Positions 25,146 through 33,791 of a stretch of DNA of 64,000 nucleotides are shown piece by piece. Position 1 is the stretch's first letter. Every line of letters starts with the position of its first letter. Below the pieces are notes generated by a model. It was not told the origin of the DNA and made no database searches. It saw only the letters and a list, made by a program, of their open reading frames with translations. The position numbers and the translations under genes are program-made. The DNA comes from CALWOS01 sp963595735 (lineage in GTDB: Bacteria; Bacillota; Clostridia; Oscillospirales; Oscillospiraceae): NCBI GenBank assembly GCA_963595735.1, contig CAVBJJ010000001.1:62001-126000 (forward strand), given 5' to 3'.

Positions 25146-25375
25146 CCTGTCAAAAAACTATGTAACGGGGCACCTGCCCTTGGCTCTCCCGCTGGGAGAG
25201 CTGTCGCCGCAGGCGACTGAGAGGGTTTTGCAGACGATCAAGCCCCCCCAGCTTCTATGGTCTGGTCATGTTTGCCCTCTCCGTCTTCGCTGCGCTCAGC
25301 CACCTCTCCCAGAGGGAGAGGCGAGGCTGTCAAAAACGGCAGGCAGTATCATTTTCCGCAGCAGCGGGGGGAGTC
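25146..25375 (+). repeat. MITE-like dispersed repeat, copy B
   Basis: The core is 25182-25322 (141 bp), with the same palindromic ends and internal GTCGCC-GCA-GGCGAC hairpin as copy A. The conserved flanks are ACTATGTAACGGGG on the left and GGCAGTATCATTTTCCGC on the right, shared with copy D. The 25090-25454 gap holds the terminator, this repeat and the leader of the next gene. Confidence 0.8.
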
Positions 25376-25454
25376 TGATACGAAAATCAACCGGTCTCCC
25401 GGAGTGGGTCAGGTGGACAGTTAAAGCTGAATACACCATACGGAGGAAAATGAA

Positions 25455-25718
25455 ATGAAAGAAATGGACTGTGTGGAAGTCATCGTTGAAAAAGCAGAAT
25501 ATGCAAAACAAGGCGTCCACAGGGGAATGCAGGGCGTGATCTGGGAGGATGTATTAAAGGACGGATGCCGCGTAGTTCTTTTTCCTCAGTATGGAGAAAA
25601 AGAGGATATTGCCGATCTCTATATGAAAGAAGAAGACCTGCGTCTGCTTCCCGACGGGATGGACACCAGGATCAACGAACAAATCAAGGCGCAATTTGAA
25701 AAGAATGCAGGGGAATAA
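25455..25718 (+). CDS. Small hypothetical protein, 87 residues
   Basis: It begins MKEMDCVEVIVEKAEYAKQG and has a compact beta-rich N-terminal half (VHRGMQGVIWEDVLKDGCRVVLFPQYG) and a charged helical C-terminal half. The VEVIVEK..YAKQGVHRGMQGVI pattern resembles the small SH3-like barrel of DUF4926-type proteins, but I cannot assign the family. GGAGG lies eight bases upstream of the ATG. With copy B it lies in a segment bounded by two identical terminator hairpins, which suggests a mobile or duplicated block. Its AT content is higher than its neighbours'. Confidence 0.65.
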   Translation: MKEMDCVEVIVEKAEYAKQGVHRGMQGVIWEDVLKDGCRVVLFPQYGEKEDIADLYMKEEDLRLLPDGMDTRINEQIKAQFEKNAGE

Positions 25719-25793
25719 AAAGTGTCCGCCTGATTTCCCTTGCATACAAAGCAGAATCACTTCTCAAAAAGTCCAAAACCTTTTGACGCGTTG

Positions 25794-25824
25794 AGCCATT
25801 CCCGGGCGGGAATGGCTTTTTTTG
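25794..25824 (+). terminator. Terminator of the 25455 gene, identical to the one at 25112
   Basis: GCCATTCCCG and CGGGAATGGC form a hairpin followed by seven T. 29 bases are identical to 25114-25142. Confidence 0.88.
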
Positions 25825-25857
25825 CGCCCGGCGGGGGAAAAAATCCGGCCGTTCCCG

Positions 25858-25886
25858 TGGACAAGCCAGAAAAAATGCTATATACT
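25858..25886 (+). promoter_or_regulatory. Probable sigma-A promoter for the glycosyltransferase gene
   Basis: TGGACA (25858-25863), a 17-base spacer, then TATACT (25881-25886), about 90 bases upstream of the start. Confidence 0.5.
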
Positions 25887-25973
25887 GTAAGTTAGTTCGT
25901 GCTATAATTTGTTTTTCCAAAAGCAAAATACGCCGGCGTACCCGCCGCAGCGCGTCCTTTGGAGGTTCCCTGC

Positions 25974-27857
25974 ATGGCTCATTTGATTCTAATCATCCCC
26001 ATTCTGGTCATCATGGCGACACTGTATTGGTTTTTCCGCTGTGTCAGCGCCGTGCGCGCGCCGGCTCCCGGACTGGGCGCCTTTGGGGAAGAAGCGGGCG
26101 TTTCCGCCTGTTTCCCCACCCGCCGCCGGGGACTGGAGCGAAAAGACGCGCTTCCCCTGCTGCTGATCACGGCGATCTACGCCGTGGTGGCCTTTGTGGG
26201 GCTAGGCGACACCGCAGCCCCGGAAAGCTTTCATAATTTTTCCCCCGGCCGGGAAAATGCCGTGGAATTTTCCCTGCAGCAGCCCCGGGAGATCTCCGGC
26301 CTGCTGTACTACGGCGGTCTGTACCACGGCGGCAGCTACACCGTCACCTACAGTCTGGACGGGGAAAACTACACCGAGCTGTGCAGCATGGAGCAGAGCC
26401 ACCCGGATGTGTTCAAGTGGCACCGGCTGGAGCTACCGGAGACCACCACGGTGCAATACCTGCGCATTTACACCAACCGGGAGCTGGAGCTGGGCGAGCT
26501 GGTACTGCTGGACGCCTCCGGCCAGGCCATTTCCAACACCGCGCTGGAATACGCGGCTTCCGCGGCGGAGCTGTTTGACGAGCCGGAGACCGTGCCGGAG
26601 GATCTGACCCCGGATTTCAAAAACGGGATGTATTTTGACGAGATCTACCACGGCAGAACGGCCTATGAGCACATCCACAACATCCAGCCCTACGAGATCA
26701 CCCATCCCCCCCTGGGCAAGATTCTGCTGGGGCTGGGCATTCGCCTGTTCGGCATGGTGCCCCTCGGCTGGCGCTTTGTGGGAACGCTCTGCGGCGTGAT
26801 CATGCTGCCGCTGCTGTATGTGTTTGTAAAAAACCTGTCCGGCAGCACGGCGGTAGCCGGCTGCGGTACGGCCATATTCGCCTTTGACTTCATGCATTTT
26901 GTCCAGACTCGGCTGGCCACCATCGACACCTACGCGGTGCTGTTTATCCTGCTGGCCTATCTGTTCCTGTACCGCTGGCTTTCCTCCGGCTGGGACACGC
27001 CGGAGCAGCGCCGCCGTGACCGCTGGCTGCCGCTGGCGCTGTCCGGCATCTTCTGGGGCGTCGGCTGCGCCAGCAAGTGGACGGTGATTTATGCCGGCGC
27101 GGGTCTGGCGGCCATCTGGCTGCTGCACTGGATCTTCCGGGGTCGAGGCCTGTGCCGTGCCGGACACGGCCGCCGCTTCCGCCGGGAGCTGGGGGAGAGC
27201 ATTCTCCGCTGCGTGCTGTTCTTTATTCTGGCGCCGGCGGTGATCTATTACCTGAGCTACACCCCCTATGGCACTGCGTCGGGGCTTTCCGCGCCGGGGA
27301 TGTACTTTACCCGGGATTATTTGCAGATCGTGCTGGATAACCAGCATTATATGCTCAATTATCATGTGGGCGTGGAGTTCACCCACCCCTATTCCTCCAG
27401 CTGGTACCAGTGGCTTGTGGACGCCAGACCCATTTTGTACTGGCGCAGCACCCTGTCCAACGGCTGGCAAAGCAGCTTTGCTGCATTTCTCAACCCCCTG
27501 GTGTGCTGGGGCGGACTGCTGTGTATGCTGTACATGGCCTTCCGCAGTCTGGCGCGCCGGGACAAAAAGGCGCTGTTCATCCTCGTGGGCTATTTGTCCC
27601 AGCTTCTGCCCTGGATCCTGGTGCCGCGCCTGACCTTTGCCTACCACTATTTCCCCTGCCTGGTGTTTCTGGTGCTTGGCATCTGCCACACCATGGCGCT
27701 GGTACGGCAAAGCAGTCGAACCTGGAAAAAACCCGTATATGGCTTTACCGGCGCCTGCGTGCTGCTGTTTGCGCTGTTTTATCCGGTGCTCAGCGGCGCG
27801 GCAGCTCCCGCCGTTTACGAACGGCTTCTGGCGTGGTTTCCCAGCTGGCCATTTTGA
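25974..27857 (+). CDS. Membrane glycosyltransferase of the PMT / ArnT (GT-C) type
   Basis: 627 residues. After an N-terminal anchor helix (about 2-20) and a second hydrophobic segment, an extracytoplasmic beta-sandwich (about 85-190, resembling discoidin/F5-8C: YSLDGENYTELCS...TVQYLRIYTNREL) precedes the catalytic part. The PMT motif YFDEIYHGRTAYEHI (with the key Asp-Glu) lies near 216, then ITHPPLGKILLGLGI, then about eight hydrophobic helices. Such enzymes transfer sugars from polyprenyl-phosphate donors to outer-surface acceptors; the SLH proteins nearby are possible targets (inference). The ATG at 25974 has GGAGGT upstream. Confidence 0.85.
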   Translation: MAHLILIIPILVIMATLYWFFRCVSAVRAPAPGLGAFGEEAGVSACFPTRRRGLERKDALPLLLITAIYAVVAFVGLGDTAAPESFHNFSPGRENAVEFSLQQPREISGLLYYGGLYHGGSYTVTYSLDGENYTELCSMEQSHPDVFKWHRLELPETTTVQYLRIYTNRELELGELVLLDASGQAISNTALEYAASAAELFDEPETVPEDLTPDFKNGMYFDEIYHGRTAYEHIHNIQPYEITHPPLGKILLGLGIRLFGMVPLGWRFVGTLCGVIMLPLLYVFVKNLSGSTAVAGCGTAIFAFDFMHFVQTRLATIDTYAVLFILLAYLFLYRWLSSGWDTPEQRRRDRWLPLALSGIFWGVGCASKWTVIYAGAGLAAIWLLHWIFRGRGLCRAGHGRRFRRELGESILRCVLFFILAPAVIYYLSYTPYGTASGLSAPGMYFTRDYLQIVLDNQHYMLNYHVGVEFTHPYSSSWYQWLVDARPILYWRSTLSNGWQSSFAAFLNPLVCWGGLLCMLYMAFRSLARRDKKALFILVGYLSQLLPWILVPRLTFAYHYFPCLVFLVLGICHTMALVRQSSRTWKKPVYGFTGACVLLFALFYPVLSGAAAPAVYERLLAWFPSWPF

Positions 27858-27884
27858 GCGGCATACTGTGAGAGAGGTGATTTC

Positions 27885-28712
27885 ATGTATTTGACAGACT
27901 TCCATATGCACAGCAACTGTTCCGAAGATGCAAGAGACACAATGTTGGACATGGCAAAAGCGGCGAAAGAACACGGCATCTGCCAGCTGTGTTTTACCGA
28001 CCATTGCGATCTGGACGCCTTTACCAGCGGCGAGCCGGACCCGGACTGCTTTTCCCGGCTGCGTCCCAAGCTGGAGCGCGCCTGGGCGGAATTGCAGCAA
28101 AATCACCCGAAAGGGATCCAAACCGGCCTGGGACTGGAGTTGGGCGAGGCCAACCACAATGTGGAGCTGGCCAGAGAGATCGCCGGCTGGGATCAGCTGG
28201 ATTTTGTCATCGGCTCCTGCCACAATCTTCGGGGCTGCGTGGATTTTTACTGCTATCCCTACCAGTCCGCGGAGGAATGTATGCGGCTGCGGGAGCGGTA
28301 TCTGGACGAGCTGATCGAGACCGCCGCCCTGCCCTTTATTGATGTGATCGGCCACATCGGCTATATCGACCGCTATGTCTCCCGCGCCGGATACAGCAAG
28401 GTACGGGTGAATCTGCAAAGCTGCGGCGACCAGCTGGAGGTGCTGCTGAAAACGGTGATCGAAACCGGCAGAGGCATTGAGTGCAATGTCTCCGGCCTGC
28501 GCAGTCCGGAGATCCGCGGCACCCTGCCGGGGCGGGACATTCTCGCCCGCTATCGGGAGCTGGGCGGAGAGATCATCACTCTGGGCGCGGATTCCCACAA
28601 CACCCGGGACGCCGGCGTGGGCATCGCCGACGGCTACGCCCTGCTGCACGAGCTGGGCTATCACTACATCACCGTGTTCCACCAGCGGAAGCCGGAGTTC
28701 ATCCGCATCTGA
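27885..28712 (+). CDS. PHP-family histidinol-phosphatase (HisJ-like)
   Basis: 275 residues. PHP metal-site motifs are DFHMHSNCSED (about 5-15), TDHCD (near 39), the H of GSCHN (near 110), GHIGYIDRY (near 152) and GADSHNTRDAG (near 239). The family dephosphorylates histidinol phosphate, but no other his gene is near, so another sugar or nucleotide phosphate is possible. The ribosome site is AGAGAGGTG. It is followed closely by rpiB. Confidence 0.85.
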   Translation: MYLTDFHMHSNCSEDARDTMLDMAKAAKEHGICQLCFTDHCDLDAFTSGEPDPDCFSRLRPKLERAWAELQQNHPKGIQTGLGLELGEANHNVELAREIAGWDQLDFVIGSCHNLRGCVDFYCYPYQSAEECMRLRERYLDELIETAALPFIDVIGHIGYIDRYVSRAGYSKVRVNLQSCGDQLEVLLKTVIETGRGIECNVSGLRSPEIRGTLPGRDILARYRELGGEIITLGADSHNTRDAGVGIADGYALLHELGYHYITVFHQRKPEFIRI

Positions 28713-28762
28713 CCGGCGGCACGGAAATATCAAACCACACACCATAACAGGAGGATATACCT

Positions 28763-29188
28763 ATGATTGCAATCGGAAGCGACCACGGCGGCTACGGGCT
28801 GAAGCAGGAGGTCATGCGCCATCTGGAAGCGCGGGGTCTGGAGTACAAGGATCTCGGCTGCTACAGCGAGGAAAGCTGCGATTATCCCATCTACGGCAAG
28901 GCAGTGGCCCAGGCAGTGGCCAGCGGCGAATGTGAAAAGGGCATTGTGATTTGCGGTACCGGCGTTGGCATTTCCATCAGCGCCAACAAGGTTCCCGGAA
29001 TTCGCGCCGCCCTGTGCGGCGACTGCTTCACGGCGGAAATGACCCGCCGGCACAACGACTCCAATGTGCTGGCCATGGGCGCCCGGGTGATCGGCCCCGG
29101 TCTGGCGCTGAAGATCGTGGATCTGTTTCTGGACACCCCCTTTGACGGCGGACGGCACGCACGCCGGGTCAGCATGATCGAGGGCTAA
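28763..29188 (+). CDS. rpiB: Ribose-5-phosphate isomerase B
   Basis: 141 residues, full length. Motifs are MIAIGSDHGGYGLK at the start, ICGTGVGISISANK with the catalytic Cys near 66, GIRAALCGD, and HNDSNVLAMGARVIG. It interconverts ribose 5-phosphate and ribulose 5-phosphate in the pentose phosphate pathway. AGGAGG precedes the ATG by about 9 bases. Confidence 0.95.
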   Translation: MIAIGSDHGGYGLKQEVMRHLEARGLEYKDLGCYSEESCDYPIYGKAVAQAVASGECEKGIVICGTGVGISISANKVPGIRAALCGDCFTAEMTRRHNDSNVLAMGARVIGPGLALKIVDLFLDTPFDGGRHARRVSMIEG

Positions 29189-29191
29189 ACC

Positions 29192-29407
29192 ATGGCAGTT
29201 CCGGCAAAGGAGATCTACCACGGTCGCCGCCCCTGGCGCACGGTGCTGATTTGGGTGCTGGTCGTGGTGATCGGTCTGTTCGCGCTGTCCGTGGGGCTGT
29301 TCCACGGGCTGAAGCGCTATGTGGTGGAGACCGACCAGGGCGTGGAGCTGCGGCTGCCGATTTTGGATCAGGAGCGGCAGCAGGACACATCGGACACGCA
29401 AAAATAA
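29192..29407 (+). CDS. Small single-pass membrane protein
   Basis: 71 residues, starting three bases after the rpiB stop. A basic N terminus (KEIYHGRRPWR) leads into one helix (about 19-40, VLIWVLVVVIGLFALSVGLF) and a short outside tail (VVETDQGVELRLPILDQ). It is probably co-translated with rpiB. There is no family assignment. Confidence 0.6.
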   Translation: MAVPAKEIYHGRRPWRTVLIWVLVVVIGLFALSVGLFHGLKRYVVETDQGVELRLPILDQERQQDTSDTQK

Positions 29408-29430
29408 TTGGCAGAAAAAAACAGACAGAA

Positions 29431-29468
29431 AGCGGATGCGCAAAATCAAAAATGCGCATCTGCTTTTC
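29431..29468 (+). terminator. Terminator after the rpiB unit
   Basis: AGCGGATGCGCA (29431-29442) pairs with TGCGCATCTGCT (29453-29464) with one G-T wobble, followed by TTTT. Confidence 0.7.
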
Positions 29469-29658
29469 CACATTATCCGGATAATTTGTTGAATATTTTT
29501 GCTTTTTGCTCCATATTTTGTGGCCGTGTCCAGAAAAAATCAGCTTTTTACGATTTTTCGACAAGCTTTGACAGGCTTTGCCGAAGAAAGGGTGTATGAT
29601 TGTGCACACAGGGCAGGGTCACAAAATCTTCTCCCCTGCCGAGGAAAGGAGCGCGAGC

Positions 29659-29826
29659 ATGAAAATGACGCCGGAATATTGTCTGTTGTTCAACGGGATC
29701 ACCGATGCCATTCGGGATCTGGAACGCATGAACGAAAAGCTGATGCGCCTGCAGCAGCAAGCCGAGGAACTGTATTGCGCACAGGACGAGAAAAACACCT
29801 CCCCCGATTTGTCCATTTCCCTCTGA
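29659..29826 (+). CDS. Small coiled-coil protein, 55 residues
   Basis: It begins MKMTPEYCLLFNGITDAIRD and continues as one amphipathic helix (LERMNEKLMRLQQQAEELY). The ATG at 29659 has AAAGGAG at good spacing; the longer frame adds an unlikely leader. The free-standing unit has its own terminator. No function can be assigned. Confidence 0.6.
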   Translation: MKMTPEYCLLFNGITDAIRDLERMNEKLMRLQQQAEELYCAQDEKNTSPDLSISL

Positions 29827-29863
29827 TTTCCCCGCCGCCCTCCAAACAGGCGCGGGAAAAGCC

Positions 29864-29912
29864 AAAAGGCAGCCAACACGGATCCCCCCCTTGTGTCGGC
29901 TGCCTTTTCTAT
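29864..29912 (+). terminator. Terminator of the 55-residue gene
   Basis: AAAAGGCAGCC (29864-29874) pairs with GGCTGCCTTTT (29898-29908); the inner AACAC/GTGT bases extend the stem. Confidence 0.75.
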
Positions 29913-29949
29913 TTTGTCCGCCGCGCCGCTTGCGCGTCCTGATGCAATG

Positions 29950-29981
29950 AAAAAGAGACTGCCTCGAACGAGACAGTCTCT
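29950..29981 (-). terminator. Terminator of rpmE
   Basis: On the minus strand AGAGACTG and CAGTCTCT pair around CTCG/CGAG, followed by TTTTC, 17 bases past the rpmE stop. Confidence 0.8.
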
Positions 29982-29997
29982 ATTGTTGATATACAGC

Positions 29998-30195
29998 TTA
30001 CAGACCGAACTTCTTGTTGAACTTCTCAACACGGCCACTGGTGTCCACCAGCTTCTGCTTGCCGGTGTAGAAAGGGTGGCACTTGGAGCAGATCTCCACG
30101 GTGATGTCCTTTCTCGTAGAGCCGGTCTCGATCACCTCGCCACAGGCGCAGCGGATGGTGGTGGGCTGATAATCGGGATGGATACCTTCCTTCAT
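29998..30195 (-). CDS. rpmE: 50S ribosomal protein bL31, zinc-binding form
   Basis: 65 residues: MKEGIHPDYQPTTIRCACGE, then CSKCHPFYTGKQK. The Cys pairs (CAC near 16-18 and CSKC near 36-39) mark the zinc-containing paralogue. It is transcribed alone from the promoter at 30247-30275. Confidence 0.96.
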   Translation of the reverse strand: MKEGIHPDYQPTTIRCACGEVIETGSTRKDITVEICSKCHPFYTGKQKLVDTSGRVEKFNKKFGL

Positions 30196-30246
30196 GTATG
30201 TTCACCTCTTTCACAGGATTGCTACTCAAACTAGATAGCTCAATAT

Positions 30247-30275
30247 ACTTTATCATAATCCAAGGCAATATGCAA
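30247..30275 (-). promoter_or_regulatory. Sigma-A promoter of rpmE
   Basis: On the minus strand TTGCAT (30270-30275), a 17-base spacer and TAAAGT (30247-30252). Confidence 0.5.
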
Positions 30276-30284
30276 CAGTTTTTT

Positions 30285-33200
30285 TCACAATTTTTCGATT
30301 TCGCCTCCGGGGCACAGCCGGGCGGAAATATTTCCCTGCAAAAAGTGCAGGATACACTCCCCTACCGGCAGTCCCAGCAGCCGTTCCATGGCAAAGGCAT
30401 AGGTCTCCAGCTGCACCCGATAGTGGGCGGCGCGCTCCTGCCAGCTTTCTCCGGTGACCCGGTCGGTCTTGTAGTCGATGATGGTCAGCTTGCCCCGTTC
30501 CAGAATGCAGCAGTCCACAACGCCCTGCAAAAGCACTTCCTCCCCCGCCGCTTCGGGGTACCAGCGCCCGGCGTCGCAGAGCAGGGAAAAGCGGGTCTCC
30601 CGCCAAAGCTGCTCCGCGCTGCGAATCCGTTTGCCCAGCGGGGAGATGAAAAATCCCAGCAGCGCTTCCGGACGCACCGCTTCCGCCTGCTGGGGCGTGA
30701 GCAGTCCCATGGCCTGCAGGCGGGCAAGCTCCCCGGCAATGGCCGACAGGGAATCGGTCTGGGAAAAGTCCAGATATTGCAGCGCCAGATGGGCGGCGGT
30801 TCCCCGCTCCGTGGGGCTGAGCGCTCGGCGCTGTCCCCGGAGATCCGGCTTGCGGAAGCTGCGCCGTCCGGGGGAAAGCAACAGAGGTGCGCCGTCGGCA
30901 TCCGCCATCGCTTCCTGTGCGGCTTTCAGCTCCGTTGCGGTCAGCTTGCTGGGCAGCGCCACCGCCGCCCCGTGAGGATAGCGCCAATCCAGTGGCGCGG
31001 TGGAAGGCGCGTCCGATGGCATTGCGGGTTCCGTCCGGGCTTCCGGCTGCTTATCTGGCTCCCCGGCGGACGGGGCGGCATCGGCGGCAACGGCAAAGTG
31101 CAGGGGGCTGTCCGGCAGGGCGCAGCAGCGCAGCAGCCAGGCAGCCATGCTGTTATCCGCCAGCAGCTCCTCCGCATCCGGCGGGTGGGTGCTGCGGCGC
31201 TCCGGCAGCTTGGTGCAGGCGGTGACGATCAGCCGCTCCCGGGCGCGGGTCATGGCCACATACAGCACCCGCAGCTCCTCGGAAAGGGTCTCCCGGCGCA
31301 TCCGGGCGGCAATGGCGCGGCGCGCCAGGCTGGGATACTCCAGCCGCAGCACCGGATCGACACACTTCGGCCCCAGTCCCAGCTGCGGATGCATCAGCAC
31401 CGCAGCCTGCAGATCGCTCAGGTTAAAGCGCCGGGCGGTATCCGCCAGAAAGACCACCGGGAACTCCAGCCCCTTGGAGCGGTGGATGCTCATGATCTGC
31501 ACGCCCTGTCCGCTGCCGGCGGCGGGGTCGTCGCCTCGCTCCATCCGGCGGCGCAGCCAAGCCACAAAGGCGTGCAGCCCCTGGAGGCCGCTGGCGGAAA
31601 ACTGCACGGCAAGGGAGAGCAGCGTGTGTAGATTCTCCTGCCGCGCCGCGCCGTCCGGCAGAGCGGCGCACACCGCGGGAAAGTCCAGCCGGCGATAGAT
31701 CGTCTCCAGCAGAATCTCCGGCTCCAGATCCGGCGCCAGCGCCCGAATGTCCCGCAAAAAGGCCAAAAACTGTCCGCAGCGGGGCTCGGCCGCTTCGTGC
31801 AGGCACAGAGCGGTATAGAAATCACAGTCCCGATCCTCCGCCCGGATCGCGGCCAGCATATCCGGCGTGAAGCCCAGAAAGGGCGAGCGCAGCACACCGA
31901 TCAACGGCACATCCTGATGGGGATTGTCGATCACGGCCAGCAGGCTCAGCAAAACGGAAATTTCCAGAGAGGAGAAAAAGCCCTCCCCCTGGGCGGCTGC
32001 GGCGGGAATGCCCCGCTCCGTCAGCGCCCGTCGATACCGGGGGCCGACGCTGTTGGCCGAGCGCAGCAAAACGGCAATGTCTCCATACTCCACCGGGCGG
32101 GTCACCCCGTCCACCGTGACGGACATTCCGCTGCGCACCAGCGCCTCGATCTCCCCGGCCACATAGGCCGCCTCCCGGGCGGCGTTGTCCGGGTGCTGGT
32201 CGCTGTCCGTGTTCTCCGGCGGCGGCAACACCCGCAGGGAGACCGGCGTTTCCGCCTCCGGGTTCGGGTAAGCGTCTTCATTGCCCATACACAGGGCGGC
32301 GGCAGCGTCATATTCCAGCTCGCCCAGCCGGGGGGACATGAGGGTTCGGAAAACAAAGTTGCACCCGTCCAGCACGCAGCCTCGGGAACGAAAGTTCTGC
32401 TGCAGGTCGATGCGCCACAGTTCTGCATCCGGGTCGTCCACCGCACCGGCTCTGGCGTATTTATCCAGAAAAATGCCGGGGTCTGCCAGTCGGAAGCGAT
32501 AAATGCTCTGCTTGACATCGCCCACCAGGAACAGATTTTCTCCCCGGCGGGAAAGGCAGCGGAACAGCAGATCCTGCACCGCGTTTACATCCTGATACTC
32601 GTCCACCAGAATCTCTGTAAAGCGCCGGGAAAGGGCCTCCGCCGCCGGGGTGGGGCATTGCTTTTGCCCGTCCCAGAGCAGCTGCAGCGCCAGATGCTCC
32701 AAATCGGAAAAGTCCACCAGATTCAGCCGCCGCTTTTCCCGGCGGAAGCGGACATCCAACTCCTGCACCAGGGAGAGCAGCGCTTCCATGGCCGGGGCGG
32801 TACCGCGCAGCTCCTCCAGCAGTTCGGCGGAGCGGTCGGAAAACTGCTTGTGCAGCTTTTCCATGGCCTTTTTGCAGGCGTCCCGGATCTCGGCGGCAAA
32901 CAGCGCCTCCGGCGGCTTTTCGCCCCGAATGCTCTTGGTGCGGGGAAAGGGCACCGGCAGCGCCTGCACCAGATCGTCCCAGCGGCGCTGCTGCGCCAGC
33001 CGGTGCAGGGCGTGGACGGCGTCCGCCGTCTGGGTGTAGCTGTCCAGATAGGCCGTGACCTCCCCAGTGTGCAGCCACTCCAGCGCGCGATCCATGGCCG
33101 CCGCCCAGTGCTTTGTCAGGAGAGCGGCGTTTTCCAGCAGCTCCTGCCCCCAAACGGTCTGCCCGGCATCGGCGGCGTCTTCCGCGTACAGGGCGGATTT

Positions 33201-33791
33201 TTGCGCCTCCGCCCAGGCCAGCGGGTCGGGGTGGCTCTGCATCTGGGTGTGCAGCTGCAGCAGCAGGCGGCGCAGGCGCTTGTCATCCCGCCCCGCGCCA
33301 ACGGTATCCACCAGCGCCTGCAGGGCGGGCTGCTGCTCCAGCTGGGGGTAAATATCCTCCAGGCAGGCGTCCAGCACCCGCTCCCGAATGGCGGCAACGC
33401 GGGTCTCCTCCGCCACCTGAAAATCCGGAGCAAGCCCCAGCGCATGGCAGTTTTCCCGCAGCAGCCCGGCGCAAAAGCTGTGGATGGTCTCGATATGCGC
33501 CCGGCAGCAGAGGGTACTCTGGCGGCGCAGGCGCGGATCGCCGGGATGGGCGGCAGCAAGCTCACCCAAACTGCGCAGGATGCGTCCCCGCAGCTCCGCC
33601 GCGGCGGCGCGGGTGTAGGTGATGACCAGAAAGCGGTCGATGTCCTGGGGATTTTCCGGGTCGGTGACCCAATGAGCCAGACGCTCCGTCAGCACGCGGG
33701 TCTTGCCGGAGCCGGCCGCGGCGGAGACCAGAATGGCCTTGCCGCGTTTTGTGATTGCCTGCTCTTGTGCCGGCGTGGGTGAAAATGCCAT
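30285..33791 (-). CDS. addA: ATP-dependent helicase/nuclease subunit AddA
   Basis: 1168 residues, close to the usual 1200. The UvrD-type helicase has Walker A SAAAGSGKTRVL (about 24-35), motif Ia/II LVDEYQDVN, QNFRSR and VTTAC/AMTRARERL regions. The C-terminal RecB-type nuclease carries GVVDCCILERGKLTIIDYKTD (near 1092). With AddB it processes double-strand ends for RecA loading at Chi. Its start shares a base with the addB stop (TAATG). Confidence 0.95.
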   Translation of the reverse strand: MAFSPTPAQEQAITKRGKAILVSAAAGSGKTRVLTERLAHWVTDPENPQDIDRFLVITYTRAAAAELRGRILRSLGELAAAHPGDPRLRRQSTLCCRAHIETIHSFCAGLLRENCHALGLAPDFQVAEETRVAAIRERVLDACLEDIYPQLEQQPALQALVDTVGAGRDDKRLRRLLLQLHTQMQSHPDPLAWAEAQKSALYAEDAADAGQTVWGQELLENAALLTKHWAAAMDRALEWLHTGEVTAYLDSYTQTADAVHALHRLAQQRRWDDLVQALPVPFPRTKSIRGEKPPEALFAAEIRDACKKAMEKLHKQFSDRSAELLEELRGTAPAMEALLSLVQELDVRFRREKRRLNLVDFSDLEHLALQLLWDGQKQCPTPAAEALSRRFTEILVDEYQDVNAVQDLLFRCLSRRGENLFLVGDVKQSIYRFRLADPGIFLDKYARAGAVDDPDAELWRIDLQQNFRSRGCVLDGCNFVFRTLMSPRLGELEYDAAAALCMGNEDAYPNPEAETPVSLRVLPPPENTDSDQHPDNAAREAAYVAGEIEALVRSGMSVTVDGVTRPVEYGDIAVLLRSANSVGPRYRRALTERGIPAAAAQGEGFFSSLEISVLLSLLAVIDNPHQDVPLIGVLRSPFLGFTPDMLAAIRAEDRDCDFYTALCLHEAAEPRCGQFLAFLRDIRALAPDLEPEILLETIYRRLDFPAVCAALPDGAARQENLHTLLSLAVQFSASGLQGLHAFVAWLRRRMERGDDPAAGSGQGVQIMSIHRSKGLEFPVVFLADTARRFNLSDLQAAVLMHPQLGLGPKCVDPVLRLEYPSLARRAIAARMRRETLSEELRVLYVAMTRARERLIVTACTKLPERRSTHPPDAEELLADNSMAAWLLRCCALPDSPLHFAVAADAAPSAGEPDKQPEARTEPAMPSDAPSTAPLDWRYPHGAAVALPSKLTATELKAAQEAMADADGAPLLLSPGRRSFRKPDLRGQRRALSPTERGTAAHLALQYLDFSQTDSLSAIAGELARLQAMGLLTPQQAEAVRPEALLGFFISPLGKRIRSAEQLWRETRFSLLCDAGRWYPEAAGEEVLLQGVVDCCILERGKLTIIDYKTDRVTGESWQERAAHYRVQLETYAFAMERLLGLPVGECILHFLQGNISARLCPGGEIEKL

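Noticed and set aside
26433..28745. 770-codon minus-strand frame opposite the glycosyltransferase and PHP genes
   Set aside because: It spans two well-supported plus-strand genes and has no domain or ribosome site.
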